NCBI RefSeq assembly: GCF_020169335.1
Contig: NZ_JAIEZN010000001.1
Location: 1,195,426-1,259,425 of the forward strand
From: Devosia aquimaris
GTDB lineage: Bacteria; Pseudomonadota; Alphaproteobacteria; Rhizobiales; Devosiaceae
Reading direction: 5' to 3'
DNA length: 64,000 nucleotides
Shown here: one piece after another, positions 1-8,871 of the stretch
Numbering within the stretch: position 1 is the first letter of the stretch
Layout of the letters: the number at the start of each line of letters is the position of its first letter
The notes under the pieces: model-generated
What the model saw: only the letters and a program-made list of their open reading frames with translations
What the model was told of the DNA's origin: nothing
Databases searched by the model: none
Program-made: the position numbers and the translations under genes

Positions 1-1335
1 CATGCTCCCGCCATCGACAGGCTAGAGGTGCTCTTCGACACGCTGATCACCATCGATAACGCTGGCAGCATCTCGGGTGTTCTCGGCCCAGATGCACCAG
101 GACGGGCGGAAACGGAGCAGGCACTTGGCGAAGGCGTCGTCCGCCTGCCCAAGCACACCTATTGCATCCCTGGTTTTGTCGATCTGCACGTCCATGCACC
201 GCAGTATCCGCAACTGGGGCTGGCGCTGGACGCGCCGCTCGAAGTCTGGCTGAACACCTACACCTTTCCCCTCGAAGCCCAGTACGCTGACGAGCAACTG
301 GCGGAATCGCGCTATCGGGTGCTCGTGGAGGACCTTTTGGCCAACGGCACCACCACGGCGCTGTACTTCGCCACCCAACATGTCGAGGCCAGCAAGATCC
401 TTGCCGATCTGTGCCTGGAACTGGGGCAGCGGGCGCTGGTGGGCAAGGTTGCCATGGATGATCCGGCAGCCTGTCCGGACAACTACCGCGACGCCGATGC
501 CCAAGCGGCCGTGTCTGGGACCCGCGCCGTGATCGAACACATTCGAGCCCATCCGGACAACGCCGAGGCCCGCGTGCTGCCCGTGGTGACGCCGCGCTTC
601 ACGCCATCCTGTTCCGACGCTGCGCTAGCCGGGCTCGGGGCCCTGGCCGAAGAGTTCGGCTGCCATGTGCAGACCCACTGCTCGGAGAGTGACTGGGCCC
701 ACGCCCATCCCTTGGCGCGATTCGGCGTCACCGACGCCCAGGCTCTGGACGGCTTTGGCCTGCTCACCCGCCGCACGGTGCTGGCGCACTCCAATTTCCT
801 CACCAGCGATGACATGGATCGCCTTGCCCAGCGCGGGTCCGGCGTGGCGCATTGCGCTCTCTCCAATGTCTATTTTGCCAACAGCGTGTTTCCGCTGCGC
901 AAGGCGCTCGAGCGGCAGGTTCGAGTGGGGCTGGGCACCGATATTTCTGGCGGGCCGTCATCCTCCATGTTCGACGCCTGCCTCACCACGGTGCGGTCAT
1001 CGCGCATGTTGGAGGAGGGGGTTGATCCCGACCTGCCCGCCGATCGGCGTGGCCGTCCAAACTCCGCCGTTGATCTGGTTGCGGCCTTTCATCTGGCGAC
1101 CGCGGGCGGCGGCGACGTGCTTGATCTGCCCATCGGGCGGCTCGCAACGGGACAACGCTTCGACGTTGTCGCCATCGATACGGCGGTCCGGGCAGGGGGT
1201 ATTCGCCTCTTCGACACCGTCGAGCCTGTCGCCATTTTCGAGAAGATCATTCACGGCGCCACGCGGGCCAATGTCGCGTCCGTCTGGGTCGACGGCCATC
1301 AGGTCATCGGTTCAACCGGCGCTGAACAGCTTTAG
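1..1335 (+). CDS. guaD: Guanine deaminase (amidohydrolase), 5' end outside window
   Basis: Zinc amidohydrolase that would convert guanine to xanthine in purine catabolism. Visible motifs are the metal-binding HVH in FVDLHVHAPQYP, THCSESDWAH (substrate and metal region), LAHSNFL and the late aspartate in GLGTDISGG followed by SSMFDA, which is the guanine deaminase version of the fold. The frame stays open leftwards to base 1 with a plausible N-terminal sequence, so the gene probably begins before the window; the GTG at 28 is only the first start codon inside it. The gene ends 48 bases before a GMC oxidoreductase on the same strand, so the two may be co-transcribed. A related deaminase specificity (for example cytosine or a pterin) is possible but less likely. 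Confidence 0.82.
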   Translation, partial: HAPAIDRLEVLFDTLITIDNAGSISGVLGPDAPGRAETEQALGEGVVRLPKHTYCIPGFVDLHVHAPQYPQLGLALDAPLEVWLNTYTFPLEAQYADEQLAESRYRVLVEDLLANGTTTALYFATQHVEASKILADLCLELGQRALVGKVAMDDPAACPDNYRDADAQAAVSGTRAVIEHIRAHPDNAEARVLPVVTPRFTPSCSDAALAGLGALAEEFGCHVQTHCSESDWAHAHPLARFGVTDAQALDGFGLLTRRTVLAHSNFLTSDDMDRLAQRGSGVAHCALSNVYFANSVFPLRKALERQVRVGLGTDISGGPSSSMFDACLTTVRSSRMLEEGVDPDLPADRRGRPNSAVDLVAAFHLATAGGGDVLDLPIGRLATGQRFDVVAIDTAVRAGGIRLFDTVEPVAIFEKIIHGATRANVASVWVDGHQVIGSTGAEQL

Positions 1336-1383
1336 CGCCTGCCGGCGCACATATTTTTCATCCAGCAGATTTTTGGAGCGACT

Positions 1384-3036
1384 ATGCCGGATACTCTCTA
1401 CGACGCCCTTATTGTTGGGTCAGGCGCATCCGGCATGTTTGCGGCCCAGGAACTGACGGCGCAGGGCCTGCGGGTCGTGCAGCTTGAAGCTGGGCCTGAG
1501 ATCGGCCCCGGCGATTTTGACCCCTCATCCGTGCGCCGCCAGAGCGACATCAACCTCTGGCAACGCGCCAAGGCGTTTATCGGCGGCCAGGGCATCCAGG
1601 CGCGCGCCGCCTTCTTTGACGCCCGGCAGCGGCACCTTTTTGTCAACGACCGGCAATTGCCCTACACGACACCGGCCGATGCCCCTTTCGTCTGGATCCG
1701 CAGTCGCCAGGCCGGTGGCCGAACCCATGTGTTCGGTCGTGTCCTGCTGCGCTGGACCGACGACGATTTCAAGGTCCACAGCCGGACCGGGCGCGGCGTC
1801 GACTGGCCCATCGGCTATGACGATCTCGTGCCCTATTACGAAGAAGTGGAACGGAGCCTCGCCATCTATGGCGAAGACGACGGCGTGCCCACGCTTCCGG
1901 ACAGCATCTATGGTCACCGCGCCGAGCTGACGCCGGCCGAACGCATCTTCAAGAACGACGTCGAGAGCCGCTGGCCCGACCGTCGGGTGGTGACGTGGCG
2001 CTATATCGGACCAGAGCCGACCCGCGTGCTGCGTCCGTTGCGCGATGCCCTCGCAACCGGGCGTCTCGACATCCGCTACAACAGCATCGTCAGCAAGGTC
2101 TTGACTGACGCAACCGGGCAGCGGGCCACAGGCGTGGAGGTCATCGACCGCGTCACGCGCCAGACGACTACCGTCCGCGCCCGTTCGGTGATCCTGTGTG
2201 CATCGCCCATCGAAAGCGTGAGGCTGCTGCTCAACTCGGCGTCGACCCAGCACCCCCAGGGACTGGCCAATAGCTCGGGCACGCTGGGACGCTACTTCGT
2301 TGACCAATTGCCTTGCGTCGTGGCCGGCACCTATTCCAAGTCCAAGGGCTGGACGACGGCCGATAGCGCCCCCGCCGATAGCTTCTACGGTCCATCCGGT
2401 GGCATCTATCTGCCACGCTTCATCGCCGCCGATGGCCAGTCGGCAGCCAATGACTTTGCGTTCCAGGGCAGCATCGGGCGCTACAGCACACCCGAAAATA
2501 CCGACGCCCGCTTCAGCTTCTTCGGCTACGGCGCCATGGACGCCGTCCCCGACAATCGCATCACCCTTGACCAAAGTCGCCGCGACGCCTGGGGGCTGCC
2601 TGTGCCCCACATCCGCTGCAAGATCGGGGACAGCGATCGGCAGACGCTGCGCAACCAGATCGACGCCATCGTCGAGACGATCGAAAGCTCCGGCGGCAAG
2701 ATCGACTATGTTGGCTCCCCGCTCGGTCTGGAAGAGAAGGGGCGCGGCGCCTATCCCGACGCTGACCCCTTCAGTCGGTTCATCTTCCGAAAGATGTTTC
2801 CGCGCACCATGGTGATGGGGGCCGCCATCCACGAGGCGGGCGGCGCCCGCATGGGCAGCGACGCGACTTCGTCCGTGCTCAATGCCTGGAACCAGAGCTG
2901 GGACCTCCCCAACCTTCTCGTCACCGACGCCAGCGCCTTTGCCGGAAGCGGCGTCTCAGGCACGACCCTGACCATCATGGCCATGACGGTACGGGCCTGC
3001 CGGCGCCTGGCTGCTGACTTGCGGGCCGCGCACTAG
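1384..3036 (+). CDS. GMC-family FAD-dependent oxidoreductase
   Basis: A 550-residue flavoprotein of the glucose-methanol-choline family. The N-terminus carries the FAD-binding Rossmann motif GSGASG (about residues 11-16) followed by an acidic strand end (VVQLEAGP). The C-terminal domain has HEAGGARMG and the family ending with NLLVTDASAF and SGTTLTIMAM; a histidine (HEAG) lies where GMC proteins keep a catalytic base. No signal peptide or Tat motif is seen. A GGAG ribosome site lies just before the ATG. The substrate cannot be read from the sequence; the family covers sugars, polyols and alcohols. The neighbour guaD does not explain its role. Confidence 0.85.
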   Translation: MPDTLYDALIVGSGASGMFAAQELTAQGLRVVQLEAGPEIGPGDFDPSSVRRQSDINLWQRAKAFIGGQGIQARAAFFDARQRHLFVNDRQLPYTTPADAPFVWIRSRQAGGRTHVFGRVLLRWTDDDFKVHSRTGRGVDWPIGYDDLVPYYEEVERSLAIYGEDDGVPTLPDSIYGHRAELTPAERIFKNDVESRWPDRRVVTWRYIGPEPTRVLRPLRDALATGRLDIRYNSIVSKVLTDATGQRATGVEVIDRVTRQTTTVRARSVILCASPIESVRLLLNSASTQHPQGLANSSGTLGRYFVDQLPCVVAGTYSKSKGWTTADSAPADSFYGPSGGIYLPRFIAADGQSAANDFAFQGSIGRYSTPENTDARFSFFGYGAMDAVPDNRITLDQSRRDAWGLPVPHIRCKIGDSDRQTLRNQIDAIVETIESSGGKIDYVGSPLGLEEKGRGAYPDADPFSRFIFRKMFPRTMVMGAAIHEAGGARMGSDATSSVLNAWNQSWDLPNLLVTDASAFAGSGVSGTTLTIMAMTVRACRRLAADLRAAH

Positions 3037-3236
3037 ACGCCCGCACGTCATCGGCTCCATCGCCTCTTGCTGGGTTGGCGCGCGACATGTGCCCAACAGA
3101 GCCCCCGCGCCCTGGTCCAGCCGCACATTCCATGCGGCTGGCCTCCACCATTTCTGGACCAGATGTCGACCGATCCTGCAGGGGGGCGGTGTCTTGTCCT
3201 TTTCGCGACCACTCCCGGTCGAAACAAGGAATGGAA

Positions 3237-3488
3237 ATGAAGACCTACTTTGCTGCGGCTCTCGCCGCCATGCTGTTCGCCACCGCTGCAACCCAGGGCT
3301 TTGCTGCCGACAAGCTCGACAGCGCCGCCAAGAGCGTGATTGCGCAGCGTCTGCAGGCGCAGGGCGTCAAGGTGGTCGGTGTTGAAGAATGGAGTGGGCT
3401 GATCCGCGCCTACGTCGAGGACGAGAACGGGCACCAGACCATGAAGCTCTACACAGCCGGCGACCTGCGTCCTGTCGAACGCCAGTAG
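3237..3488 (+). CDS. Small exported protein, PepSY-like
   Basis: An 83-residue protein starting with a clear Sec signal peptide (MKTYFAAALAAMLFATAATQGFAA), cleaved probably after AFA or FAA. The mature part (about 60 residues) has KSVIAQRLQAQGVKVVGVEEWSGLIRAYV, resembling a small PepSY-type fold with a helix and a strand run. I chose the ATG at 3237 over the in-frame ATG at 3231 because AAGGA at 3226-3230 is six bases from 3237 but touches 3231. Function unknown; it stands alone between the GMC gene and a LuxR regulator. Confidence 0.7.
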   Translation: MKTYFAAALAAMLFATAATQGFAADKLDSAAKSVIAQRLQAQGVKVVGVEEWSGLIRAYVEDENGHQTMKLYTAGDLRPVERQ

Positions 3489-3495
3489 CCGGCAC

Positions 3496-3545
3496 CGTGG
3501 CGCGGAGACCGGTTCCTCCCCGTTCCCGCGCCACGCAAGCCGCCG
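3496..3545 (+). terminator. Long hairpin after the small exported protein
   Basis: Perfect 10-base arms CGTGGCGCGG and CCGCGCCACG enclose a 30-base loop, 8 bases after the stop codon at 3488. There is no T run, so a Rho-independent terminator or mRNA-stabilising structure are both possible. The rest of 3489-3823 holds no gene that I can support and probably includes the luxR promoter. Confidence 0.4.
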
Positions 3546-3823
3546 GGCAGAATTGACAAGCCCAGTCTTGCCCGTGGCAACACTGCCACCCACATGCCCC
3601 GCAGACGCCGGATCTGCAGAGTGCGCTCACCCCCTGGAACTGCCCCGTTCCGAAGCTCTCCATCGCCGATAACCACTGGAATGCATTGCCATTTTATGGC
3701 CTACTCCCCACCGCGGCATGAAACATGGCCATGGCAAGTGCGCTTGGACAGTTCGCATGCGGCATGCCGTACTCCGGCGGTTGGATTGGGTCGACGCTGT
3801 TTGTGTCGATACATGGGCGTGCG

Positions 3824-4909
3824 ATGGACCAGGTTCTTGCGCTGATCGACGACATCTATGAAGCCGGTGCCGATCCATCGCGGTGGCTGTCGACCATGGA
3901 GCGCCTGGCTGACGCGACCGGTGGCTTTGACGCTGTCATTGGCGGCATGAGCGGGGTCAAGGCGCCCGTCTTCATGGCGCCAAGGACGGACCCGGCGATG
4001 GTCGCGCTCTATACGTCGCACTATCACGCCAGCAACCCCATGCAGCTGGGCGCGCGAAAACTGCCAGCCGGACGTGCAGCCTTTGACACCGACCTGGTCG
4101 ACAAGGACACCTTCTACAAGACCGCCTTCTACAACGACTGGTGCGTTCCGCAGGGTCTTCGCCATGGCGTCGCTCTCACGATCGCGACCACCGGCGGCTG
4201 GACTGCCAATTTGATGATTTCGGCCAACACGCCGTTCGAACAAGGCGCCGTGGACTTCCTGCAGGCCCTGTCGCCACATCTGACCCGGGCATTCCGCATC
4301 AACCAGTTGCTGCACGAGAGCCGTTCGGAAAGCCTGGGCACGTTCTCCGCGCTCGCTTTGGCGGACCGCGGCGTCTTTCTGATTGCTGAAACGGGCTTGT
4401 GCATGCCGGCCAACGAAGTCGCCGAGGCCCTGCTGGCCCAGGCTGACGGCATCAGGCTGGTGCAGGGCATGTTGCAGTGCCTGGAGGCGAACGATACGCG
4501 CCAGCTCCAGCGCGCCATCTATCACGCCGCCTCCGGCAAATCGGCCACCGCGAGCGCGCCGGTCCTGGTGCAGCGCGGGGCGTCCCGCCTGCCGCTGCAG
4601 CTTGTGGCCATTCCTATTCCGGCCGAGGGCTGGAGCAAGAATGGGCACCCGCATCGGGTGATGGTGATTGCAACAAACCAGGAAACCCGACTGCAGCAGC
4701 GGACGCAGGAGCTGCGCCAGCGCTATCGACTGACGCCGGCCGAAACTGCCGTGCTCCAGGAGCTGGCCCGTGGTGGCGACCGCGCCGTCATCGCCGACCG
4801 GCTGGGGGTTTCGCTGGCGACCGTCAGGACCCAGCTGACCAGCATCTTTGACAAGACCGGCGTGCGCCGCCAGGCCGACGTCATTCGCCTGGTGATGGAA
4901 CAGGTCTAG
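3824..4909 (+). CDS. LuxR-family transcriptional regulator
   Basis: A 361-residue regulator with a C-terminal LuxR/NarL winged helix-turn-helix at about residues 300-358 (LTPAETAVLQELARGG, then ADRLGVSLATVRTQL and FDKTGVRRQADVIRL). The N-terminal 290 residues look like an unassigned sensor domain; no receiver-domain phosphorylation site and no canonical autoinducer-binding signature are evident. I prefer the ATG at 3824 (MDQVLALIDDIYEAG), since the in-frame upstream stretch from 3725 is low in family-like sequence; no strong ribosome site distinguishes the two. It sits alone and its targets cannot be told. Confidence 0.75.
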   Translation: MDQVLALIDDIYEAGADPSRWLSTMERLADATGGFDAVIGGMSGVKAPVFMAPRTDPAMVALYTSHYHASNPMQLGARKLPAGRAAFDTDLVDKDTFYKTAFYNDWCVPQGLRHGVALTIATTGGWTANLMISANTPFEQGAVDFLQALSPHLTRAFRINQLLHESRSESLGTFSALALADRGVFLIAETGLCMPANEVAEALLAQADGIRLVQGMLQCLEANDTRQLQRAIYHAASGKSATASAPVLVQRGASRLPLQLVAIPIPAEGWSKNGHPHRVMVIATNQETRLQQRTQELRQRYRLTPAETAVLQELARGGDRAVIADRLGVSLATVRTQLTSIFDKTGVRRQADVIRLVMEQV

Positions 4910-5022
4910 GTATTTCCTGTCGTCAGTGGCATCGCCGATATCCCTGTGCCGCGGGGAACATCGCTGTCTGATCCAGCGCGCTAGTCATGGGGCATCGCAA
5001 CGCCAACCCATGGATAGCCAAG

Positions 5023-5247
5023 ATGATCCGCACCGCCTTTGCCATTGCCCTTGTCGCATCCGCCGTCTTTGCAGCCGCAGGCAAGACCCCGCTGCCCACC
5101 AATACCGCCGCAGCACCAACCAGCGCCATTGCCCATTGCGGTCAGGCCGACGCGGCCTGCGAGGACCGAGTTGTCAGCCGCGGCCACGCTGACCTCGATG
5201 CGCGCTTGCGCGGCCCCGACCTCTTCGACCGTGTTGCCACGGCCTGA
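5023..5247 (+). CDS. Small exported protein of unknown function
   Basis: A 74-residue product starting MIRTAFAIALVASAVFAAAG, a plausible Sec signal peptide. The mature part has two cysteines six residues apart (HCGQADAACEDR), which may form a disulfide in the periplasm. The start at 5023 gives the signal peptide directly; an upstream in-frame ATG at 4987 would place a hydrophilic segment before it. The gene is followed after 30 bases by a Sel1-repeat gene whose protein starts with a similar MIRT sequence. No family is recognised. Confidence 0.5.
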   Translation: MIRTAFAIALVASAVFAAAGKTPLPTNTAAAPTSAIAHCGQADAACEDRVVSRGHADLDARLRGPDLFDRVATA

Positions 5248-5277
5248 CGCCACGCACGCGACAAAGAGGAGACGAAA

Positions 5278-6186
5278 GTGATCCGCACCCGTGTTCTTGT
5301 TCTGGGCCTGAGCCTTGTTGGCCTTGCAGCGCCTGCCATTGCCTCCGAAGGGATGCCTGCTCTCAATGCCCTCGAAACCGAATGTGCCATGCAGGCCGCC
5401 AGCAGCTTCGAGCCCGGCTTCGAAACCATTGGTCGCCCGCTATCCATGCTGGACCTCGATGCAACAGTGCAGGCCTGCTGGGCGGCGATGGGGAGCGGCG
5501 ACAACGATTTCCGGATGAACGCCTGGATGGCCCGGGCCTATTACGCCGCCGGACAATATGCCGACGCCTTCTATTTCGCCGATCGCGCCGCAGAGAACGA
5601 CGTCCCCCTCGGCCTCTATCTCGCCGGAGTGCTCTATAGCGCTGGCCAGGGTGTCGATGCCGACACCGGTCGTGGTGCTGAGCTGCTGATGGCGGCGGTG
5701 GAAGCCGGATTTGCGCCCGCGTTCCATGCGCTGGCGATCAGCCTGCTCAATGGAACCGGCGTCAATGTCGACACCGATCTGGCCGTGGACTTCCTGCAAC
5801 TGGCCGCCGACGAGGGTTTTGGTCCAGCGGCAACCACTCTGGGCCGCATGTATCTGGCCGGTGTCGGAGTGCCCAGCGACGAGATGGAGGCCTATCGGCT
5901 GATGCGCCTTGGCGCGCATTATGGGGACGCCCAAGCTTTCTACGAACTGGGTCACTATGCCGAAGTCGGCATTGCCGGTCCCGTTGACCCGCAGACTGCG
6001 GTCTTCAACTATTTCACCGCAGTTGACCTGGGCAACAAGGACGCCCTGTTGCCCCTGGCAAAGCTGCTCCTGACGGGCAAAGGCGTCGACAGGAACCCTG
6101 CCGCTGCACGGGAACTGCTGACCCAGGCCGCGGCCGATGGCAGTAGCGAAGCTGTGCAGTTGCTTGACCAGATGGCGCCCTCCTGA
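5278..6186 (+). CDS. Exported Sel1-repeat protein
   Basis: A 302-residue protein with an N-terminal signal peptide (MIRTRVLVLGLSLVGLAAPAIA) and about five Sel1-like repeats between residues 110 and 295, recognisable from the recurring pattern A-x-x-L-A-G-x-x-Y-x-x-G-x-G-V. Sel1 repeats form alpha-solenoids that bind partner proteins, often in envelope or cell-cycle signalling. The GTG start has a good AGGAG site (AAAGAGGAG). It is convergent with a second solenoid gene at 6277-7272, from which it is separated by a strong hairpin. The partner is not evident. Confidence 0.8.
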   Translation: MIRTRVLVLGLSLVGLAAPAIASEGMPALNALETECAMQAASSFEPGFETIGRPLSMLDLDATVQACWAAMGSGDNDFRMNAWMARAYYAAGQYADAFYFADRAAENDVPLGLYLAGVLYSAGQGVDADTGRGAELLMAAVEAGFAPAFHALAISLLNGTGVNVDTDLAVDFLQLAADEGFGPAATTLGRMYLAGVGVPSDEMEAYRLMRLGAHYGDAQAFYELGHYAEVGIAGPVDPQTAVFNYFTAVDLGNKDALLPLAKLLLTGKGVDRNPAAARELLTQAAADGSSEAVQLLDQMAPS

Positions 6187-6242
6187 GGCGAAGGTGCTGG
6201 CGCAAGCTGCACGGTAACCTCCGTCATCGGCGCGAATGACCA

Positions 6243-6264
6243 GGCGCCCGCCTTTGCGGGCGCC
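6243..6264. terminator. Hairpin between convergent Sel1 genes
   Basis: Perfect 9-base arms GGCGCCCGC and GCGGGCGCC around a CTTT loop, in the 90-base gap between two converging genes. No T tract; likely acts as a bidirectional transcription stop or RNA 3' end. Confidence 0.6.
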
Positions 6265-6276
6265 GAAGCGCAGGCC

Positions 6277-7272
6277 TCAAGGGGTTTGCGCGTAGTAGCG
6301 CCGCAACTGTGCGATATCCGCTTCGCCCATCGTACCAGCAGCAGCCGGTATGCCAATCTCAGCCTTGATCGCCGCAAGGTTGCGCGGCGACAGGCCGCTC
6401 TCGGGCTGTTGCAGGAAGCTGCCGAGCTCCGTGTCGCGCGCCTTCAGCGCGGCGATCACCAACTGCTCGCTTTCATCCTGTTCTGCCGAATTGCCATCCT
6501 GCAACAAGATGCCGAGCTGGAGACCGGCATTTATGTCGCCGTCCTCGGTCGTGGCGCGCCGGAACAGCGCAACAGCCCGATCACGCACTTCAGCGTCAAC
6601 CTCGCCTTCGAGCAGCAAATATCCAAGGTTGATCATCGCCCAATAGTGGTCCTTGGCGATGGCCTGCTCATAATACTGCTTTGCCTTGGCGGCATCGCGC
6701 AACACCAGGCTGCCCTCGTCATAGAGCACGCCAAGGTTGTAGCTGGACCACGCATCGCCCCGCGCCGAGGCCTGCTCATACAAGGCAATGGCCATGCCGG
6801 TATCCTGCGGCACCCCATCGCCTTCGGCATAATCCAGGGCAAGGTTGTACATGGCGTTGAGGCTGCCGGCGTCAGCCGCCTCCTTGAGCAGGGCCGCCGC
6901 GTGGGCGCGTGCCAGTTCCAGCAGCGTCTGCGCCATGCCGACCTTGGCTTCGACATGCCCAGCGGCCGCGGCCTCGCCGAACAGCGCATTGGCTTCTTCG
7001 AGCTTCTGGTCCTGAAACAGCACACGGGCCAGCTGGTATCCAATCCGCGGATCCGCAGTTGCCTCCCACGCCGCGCGGCATGCCGGTTCCGCCGCGGCGA
7101 TATCAATCTCTTCGAAAGCGACCCCGACCACATCGGCGGGCCGGGCAGTATCGAGTGGGCTCGAGGCCAACGCGTCGCAGACCGCCACCGGATCGTCGGC
7201 CAGAACAGGCGCAGCATGGATGGTAGCGGCGAGCAGGAGGGCGGCTGAGCCACATGCAAGTCTGGAGAGCAT
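6277..7272 (-). CDS. Exported Sel1/TPR-repeat protein
   Basis: A 331-residue protein with a signal peptide (MLSRLACGSAALLLAATIHAAPVLA) and several Sel1/TPR-type solenoid repeats over residues 85-260 (AMYNLALDYAEGDGVPQD, SSYNLGVLYDEGSLV, AMINLGYLLLEGEVD). The C-terminal 60 residues are non-repetitive. It lies head to tail before a small exported protein gene at 7319-7714 transcribed in the same direction, so those two may share a transcript. Like the convergent Sel1 protein at 5278-6186, its role is probably scaffolding in the periplasm; function otherwise unknown. Confidence 0.75.
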   Translation of the reverse strand: MLSRLACGSAALLLAATIHAAPVLADDPVAVCDALASSPLDTARPADVVGVAFEEIDIAAAEPACRAAWEATADPRIGYQLARVLFQDQKLEEANALFGEAAAAGHVEAKVGMAQTLLELARAHAAALLKEAADAGSLNAMYNLALDYAEGDGVPQDTGMAIALYEQASARGDAWSSYNLGVLYDEGSLVLRDAAKAKQYYEQAIAKDHYWAMINLGYLLLEGEVDAEVRDRAVALFRRATTEDGDINAGLQLGILLQDGNSAEQDESEQLVIAALKARDTELGSFLQQPESGLSPRNLAAIKAEIGIPAAAGTMGEADIAQLRRYYAQTP

Positions 7273-7318
7273 GGCGAATAACCTTGGCTGATGGGAAGGA
7301 ATGGGTTTTTGTGCGGGG

Positions 7319-7714
7319 TCACTCGCAGGCCAAAAGAACCTGGGCGCGGTGATAGCCGCTATGTGGCGCGAACAGCGTTCCGGTCACGGAAACCTCCTGA
7401 CCGGGCACAAGGGGGGTGTCGGCGCAGGCCAGCTGCACCATGTCGACATCAGTGAGGGCAGGGGTGCCCATCACCGGGTCGGCCACCACACAGATCGGTT
7501 GCGACAAATAGAGAAACTGGGCGGTATAGGCGGCATCGCCTTTGGCCACGCTGGCAAATTCGGGCGGCCCGGGAAACACCCCCTCCACCAGAAAGCCCTT
7601 AAGTGCCACGGGGAGTGACCATCCGGCGCAGGCAGCCTCATCGGCGAAAGTCGGCAGCGTTGGGCCAACCAGTGCCGCCAGGGCGAGGCAAATTGGGGCT
7701 AGGCGGGAGCACAT
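7319..7714 (-). CDS. Small exported protein, DUF4431-like
   Basis: A 131-residue protein beginning with a signal peptide (MCSRLAPICLALAALVGPTLPTFA). The C-terminal half (VSVTGTLFAPHSGYHRAQVLLACE) resembles the DUF4431 pattern, a small beta-rich domain in secreted proteins; this assignment is from memory of the pattern only. Cysteines in the mature part suggest disulfides. It is followed 46 bases downstream by the Sel1/TPR gene on the same strand. No function can be assigned. Confidence 0.6.
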   Translation of the reverse strand: MCSRLAPICLALAALVGPTLPTFADEAACAGWSLPVALKGFLVEGVFPGPPEFASVAKGDAAYTAQFLYLSQPICVVADPVMGTPALTDVDMVQLACADTPLVPGQEVSVTGTLFAPHSGYHRAQVLLACE

Positions 7715-7795
7715 CGGGCAGGCCTCAGCGCAATAGTCAGGGTGAAGTCAGGCAGAAGGCGGTGCCCGAACAGGCCGGACACCGCCGCATCAGGG

Positions 7796-8083
7796 TCAGT
7801 AACCCTTCTTGGTGGTTCCGCCCGAGCAATAGCCGGCGTCGGCGGAAACATAGCGGGCGGCGACCCAGCCCCAGGTGCCGTTCCACTGCACGCGGTACCA
7901 GCCATCGCGAGATTCCGTAATGGTGACCTGGACGCAGCGCGCGATGCTGCCCAGCTTGGTGTAATAGGTGCCCGGACCGTCCCGGAAGTTCACCGACCCG
8001 GTCGTCCAGCCCGTGCTCGCAGCCATCGAAGCCGAGCTCATGGCCGCAAGAAGCGCCAGGGCAATTGTTGCTTTCTTGATCAT
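7796..8083 (-). CDS. Exported SH3-domain protein (copy 1)
   Basis: A 95-residue protein with a signal peptide (MIKKATIALALLAAMSSASMAA) and one bacterial SH3 domain (VNFRDGPGTYYTKLG, then WYRVQWNGTWGWVAARYV). Bacterial SH3 domains often bind peptidoglycan or are delivered to the envelope. The start at 8083 follows a GGAGGG ribosome site (CACTGGAGGGACTGCACA). It is a close paralogue of the gene at 11585-11902; the two bracket the FecR/cyclase/Crp block and point outward. The gap to the divergent fecR-like gene holds a perfect palindrome. Confidence 0.85.
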   Translation of the reverse strand: MIKKATIALALLAAMSSASMAASTGWTTGSVNFRDGPGTYYTKLGSIARCVQVTITESRDGWYRVQWNGTWGWVAARYVSADAGYCSGGTTKKGY

Positions 8084-8180
8084 TGTGCAGTCCCTCCAGT
8101 GTGATGAGGCGACTATAGCGACGCTGCAGCGACCGCCATCGAACACAAGTTCGATGACGTATCGGGCCCCGGGCGCCAAC

Positions 8181-8204
8181 GATATCTGCGTCAACGCAGA
8201 TATC
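8181..8204. promoter_or_regulatory. Perfect palindrome in divergent SH3/FecR promoter
   Basis: Eleven-base arms GATATCTGCGT and ACGCAGATATC separated by CA, ending 13 bases before the FecR ATG and 97 bases upstream of the SH3 start. Size and symmetry fit an operator for a dimeric regulator. The nearby Crp/Fnr-type protein is a candidate, but the core does not match the usual TTGAT-N4-ATCAA site. The position also overlaps the ribosome site region, so an mRNA hairpin controlling translation of the FecR gene is an alternative. Confidence 0.6.
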
Positions 8205-8217
8205 GGAGACGGCTACC

Positions 8218-8871
8218 ATGAGTGTTCAACAACGCCCGCCCTTTGGTCCAGACTGCGGCTGGCGGCCATCGCGTCGCCAGGTCGTGGCTGCACTGGCTCT
8301 GATGGGCGCCGGTGCCCTTGTCCGTCCGGCCTTTGCCAATGTTGCTGTGGGCAAGGTTGTCTCGCTTGAGGGCTCCGTGGCTCTCGAGCGGGCGCGCACA
8401 ACCCTTGGCATTTCTCCGCAGGACCCGTTGCTGATCGATGATCGCGTGATGACACGAGAGGATGGCTTTGCCCTGCTGCTGCTTGATGATCGGACGCAGA
8501 TCAATCTCGGCGCGAGCAGCGACCTGACGATCGATCAGTTCATCGTCGAGCAGGGTGGTGTCATCTCCGTGGGCGGGGCGATGCTGTTTGATCGCCCGAC
8601 AGAATTGCCGCCCACCAACATTTCAATCCTGACCGCTTTTGGCCGGATTGGCGTGCGCGGCACACGCTTCTTTGCCGGCCCGAGCAAGGGCAAGTTCTCC
8701 GTGTTCGTCGACCATGGCTCGGTGTCCGTCACCGCGGCCGGCGTTGAACGCATAGTGTCGGACGGAGAGGGTGTGGAGTTTGCGGCCCCGGGCGACCCGC
8801 CGGGCGAAGTCGTCAAGTGGGGCGATGCTCGCATTGCCGCCGCCTTCGCCAGCGTGAAGGTTGCGCGCTAG
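8218..8871 (+). CDS. FecR-domain exported protein
   Basis: A 217-residue protein with a twin-arginine-like start (PSRRQVVAALALMGAGAL, ending RPAFA), suggesting export by Tat or Sec, followed by a FecR domain (GKVVSLEGSVALERA, DRVMTREDGFALLLLDDRTQINLG, FGRIGVRGTRFF). Stand-alone FecR domains are usually periplasmic and pair with membrane sensors. Here the gene converges on, and overlaps by three bases, the CHASE2 cyclase gene, a common genomic pairing for FecR domains. A direct role as a ligand or partner of the CHASE2 sensor is inference. Confidence 0.8.
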   Translation: MSVQQRPPFGPDCGWRPSRRQVVAALALMGAGALVRPAFANVAVGKVVSLEGSVALERARTTLGISPQDPLLIDDRVMTREDGFALLLLDDRTQINLGASSDLTIDQFIVEQGGVISVGGAMLFDRPTELPPTNISILTAFGRIGVRGTRFFAGPSKGKFSVFVDHGSVSVTAAGVERIVSDGEGVEFAAPGDPPGEVVKWGDARIAAAFASVKVAR

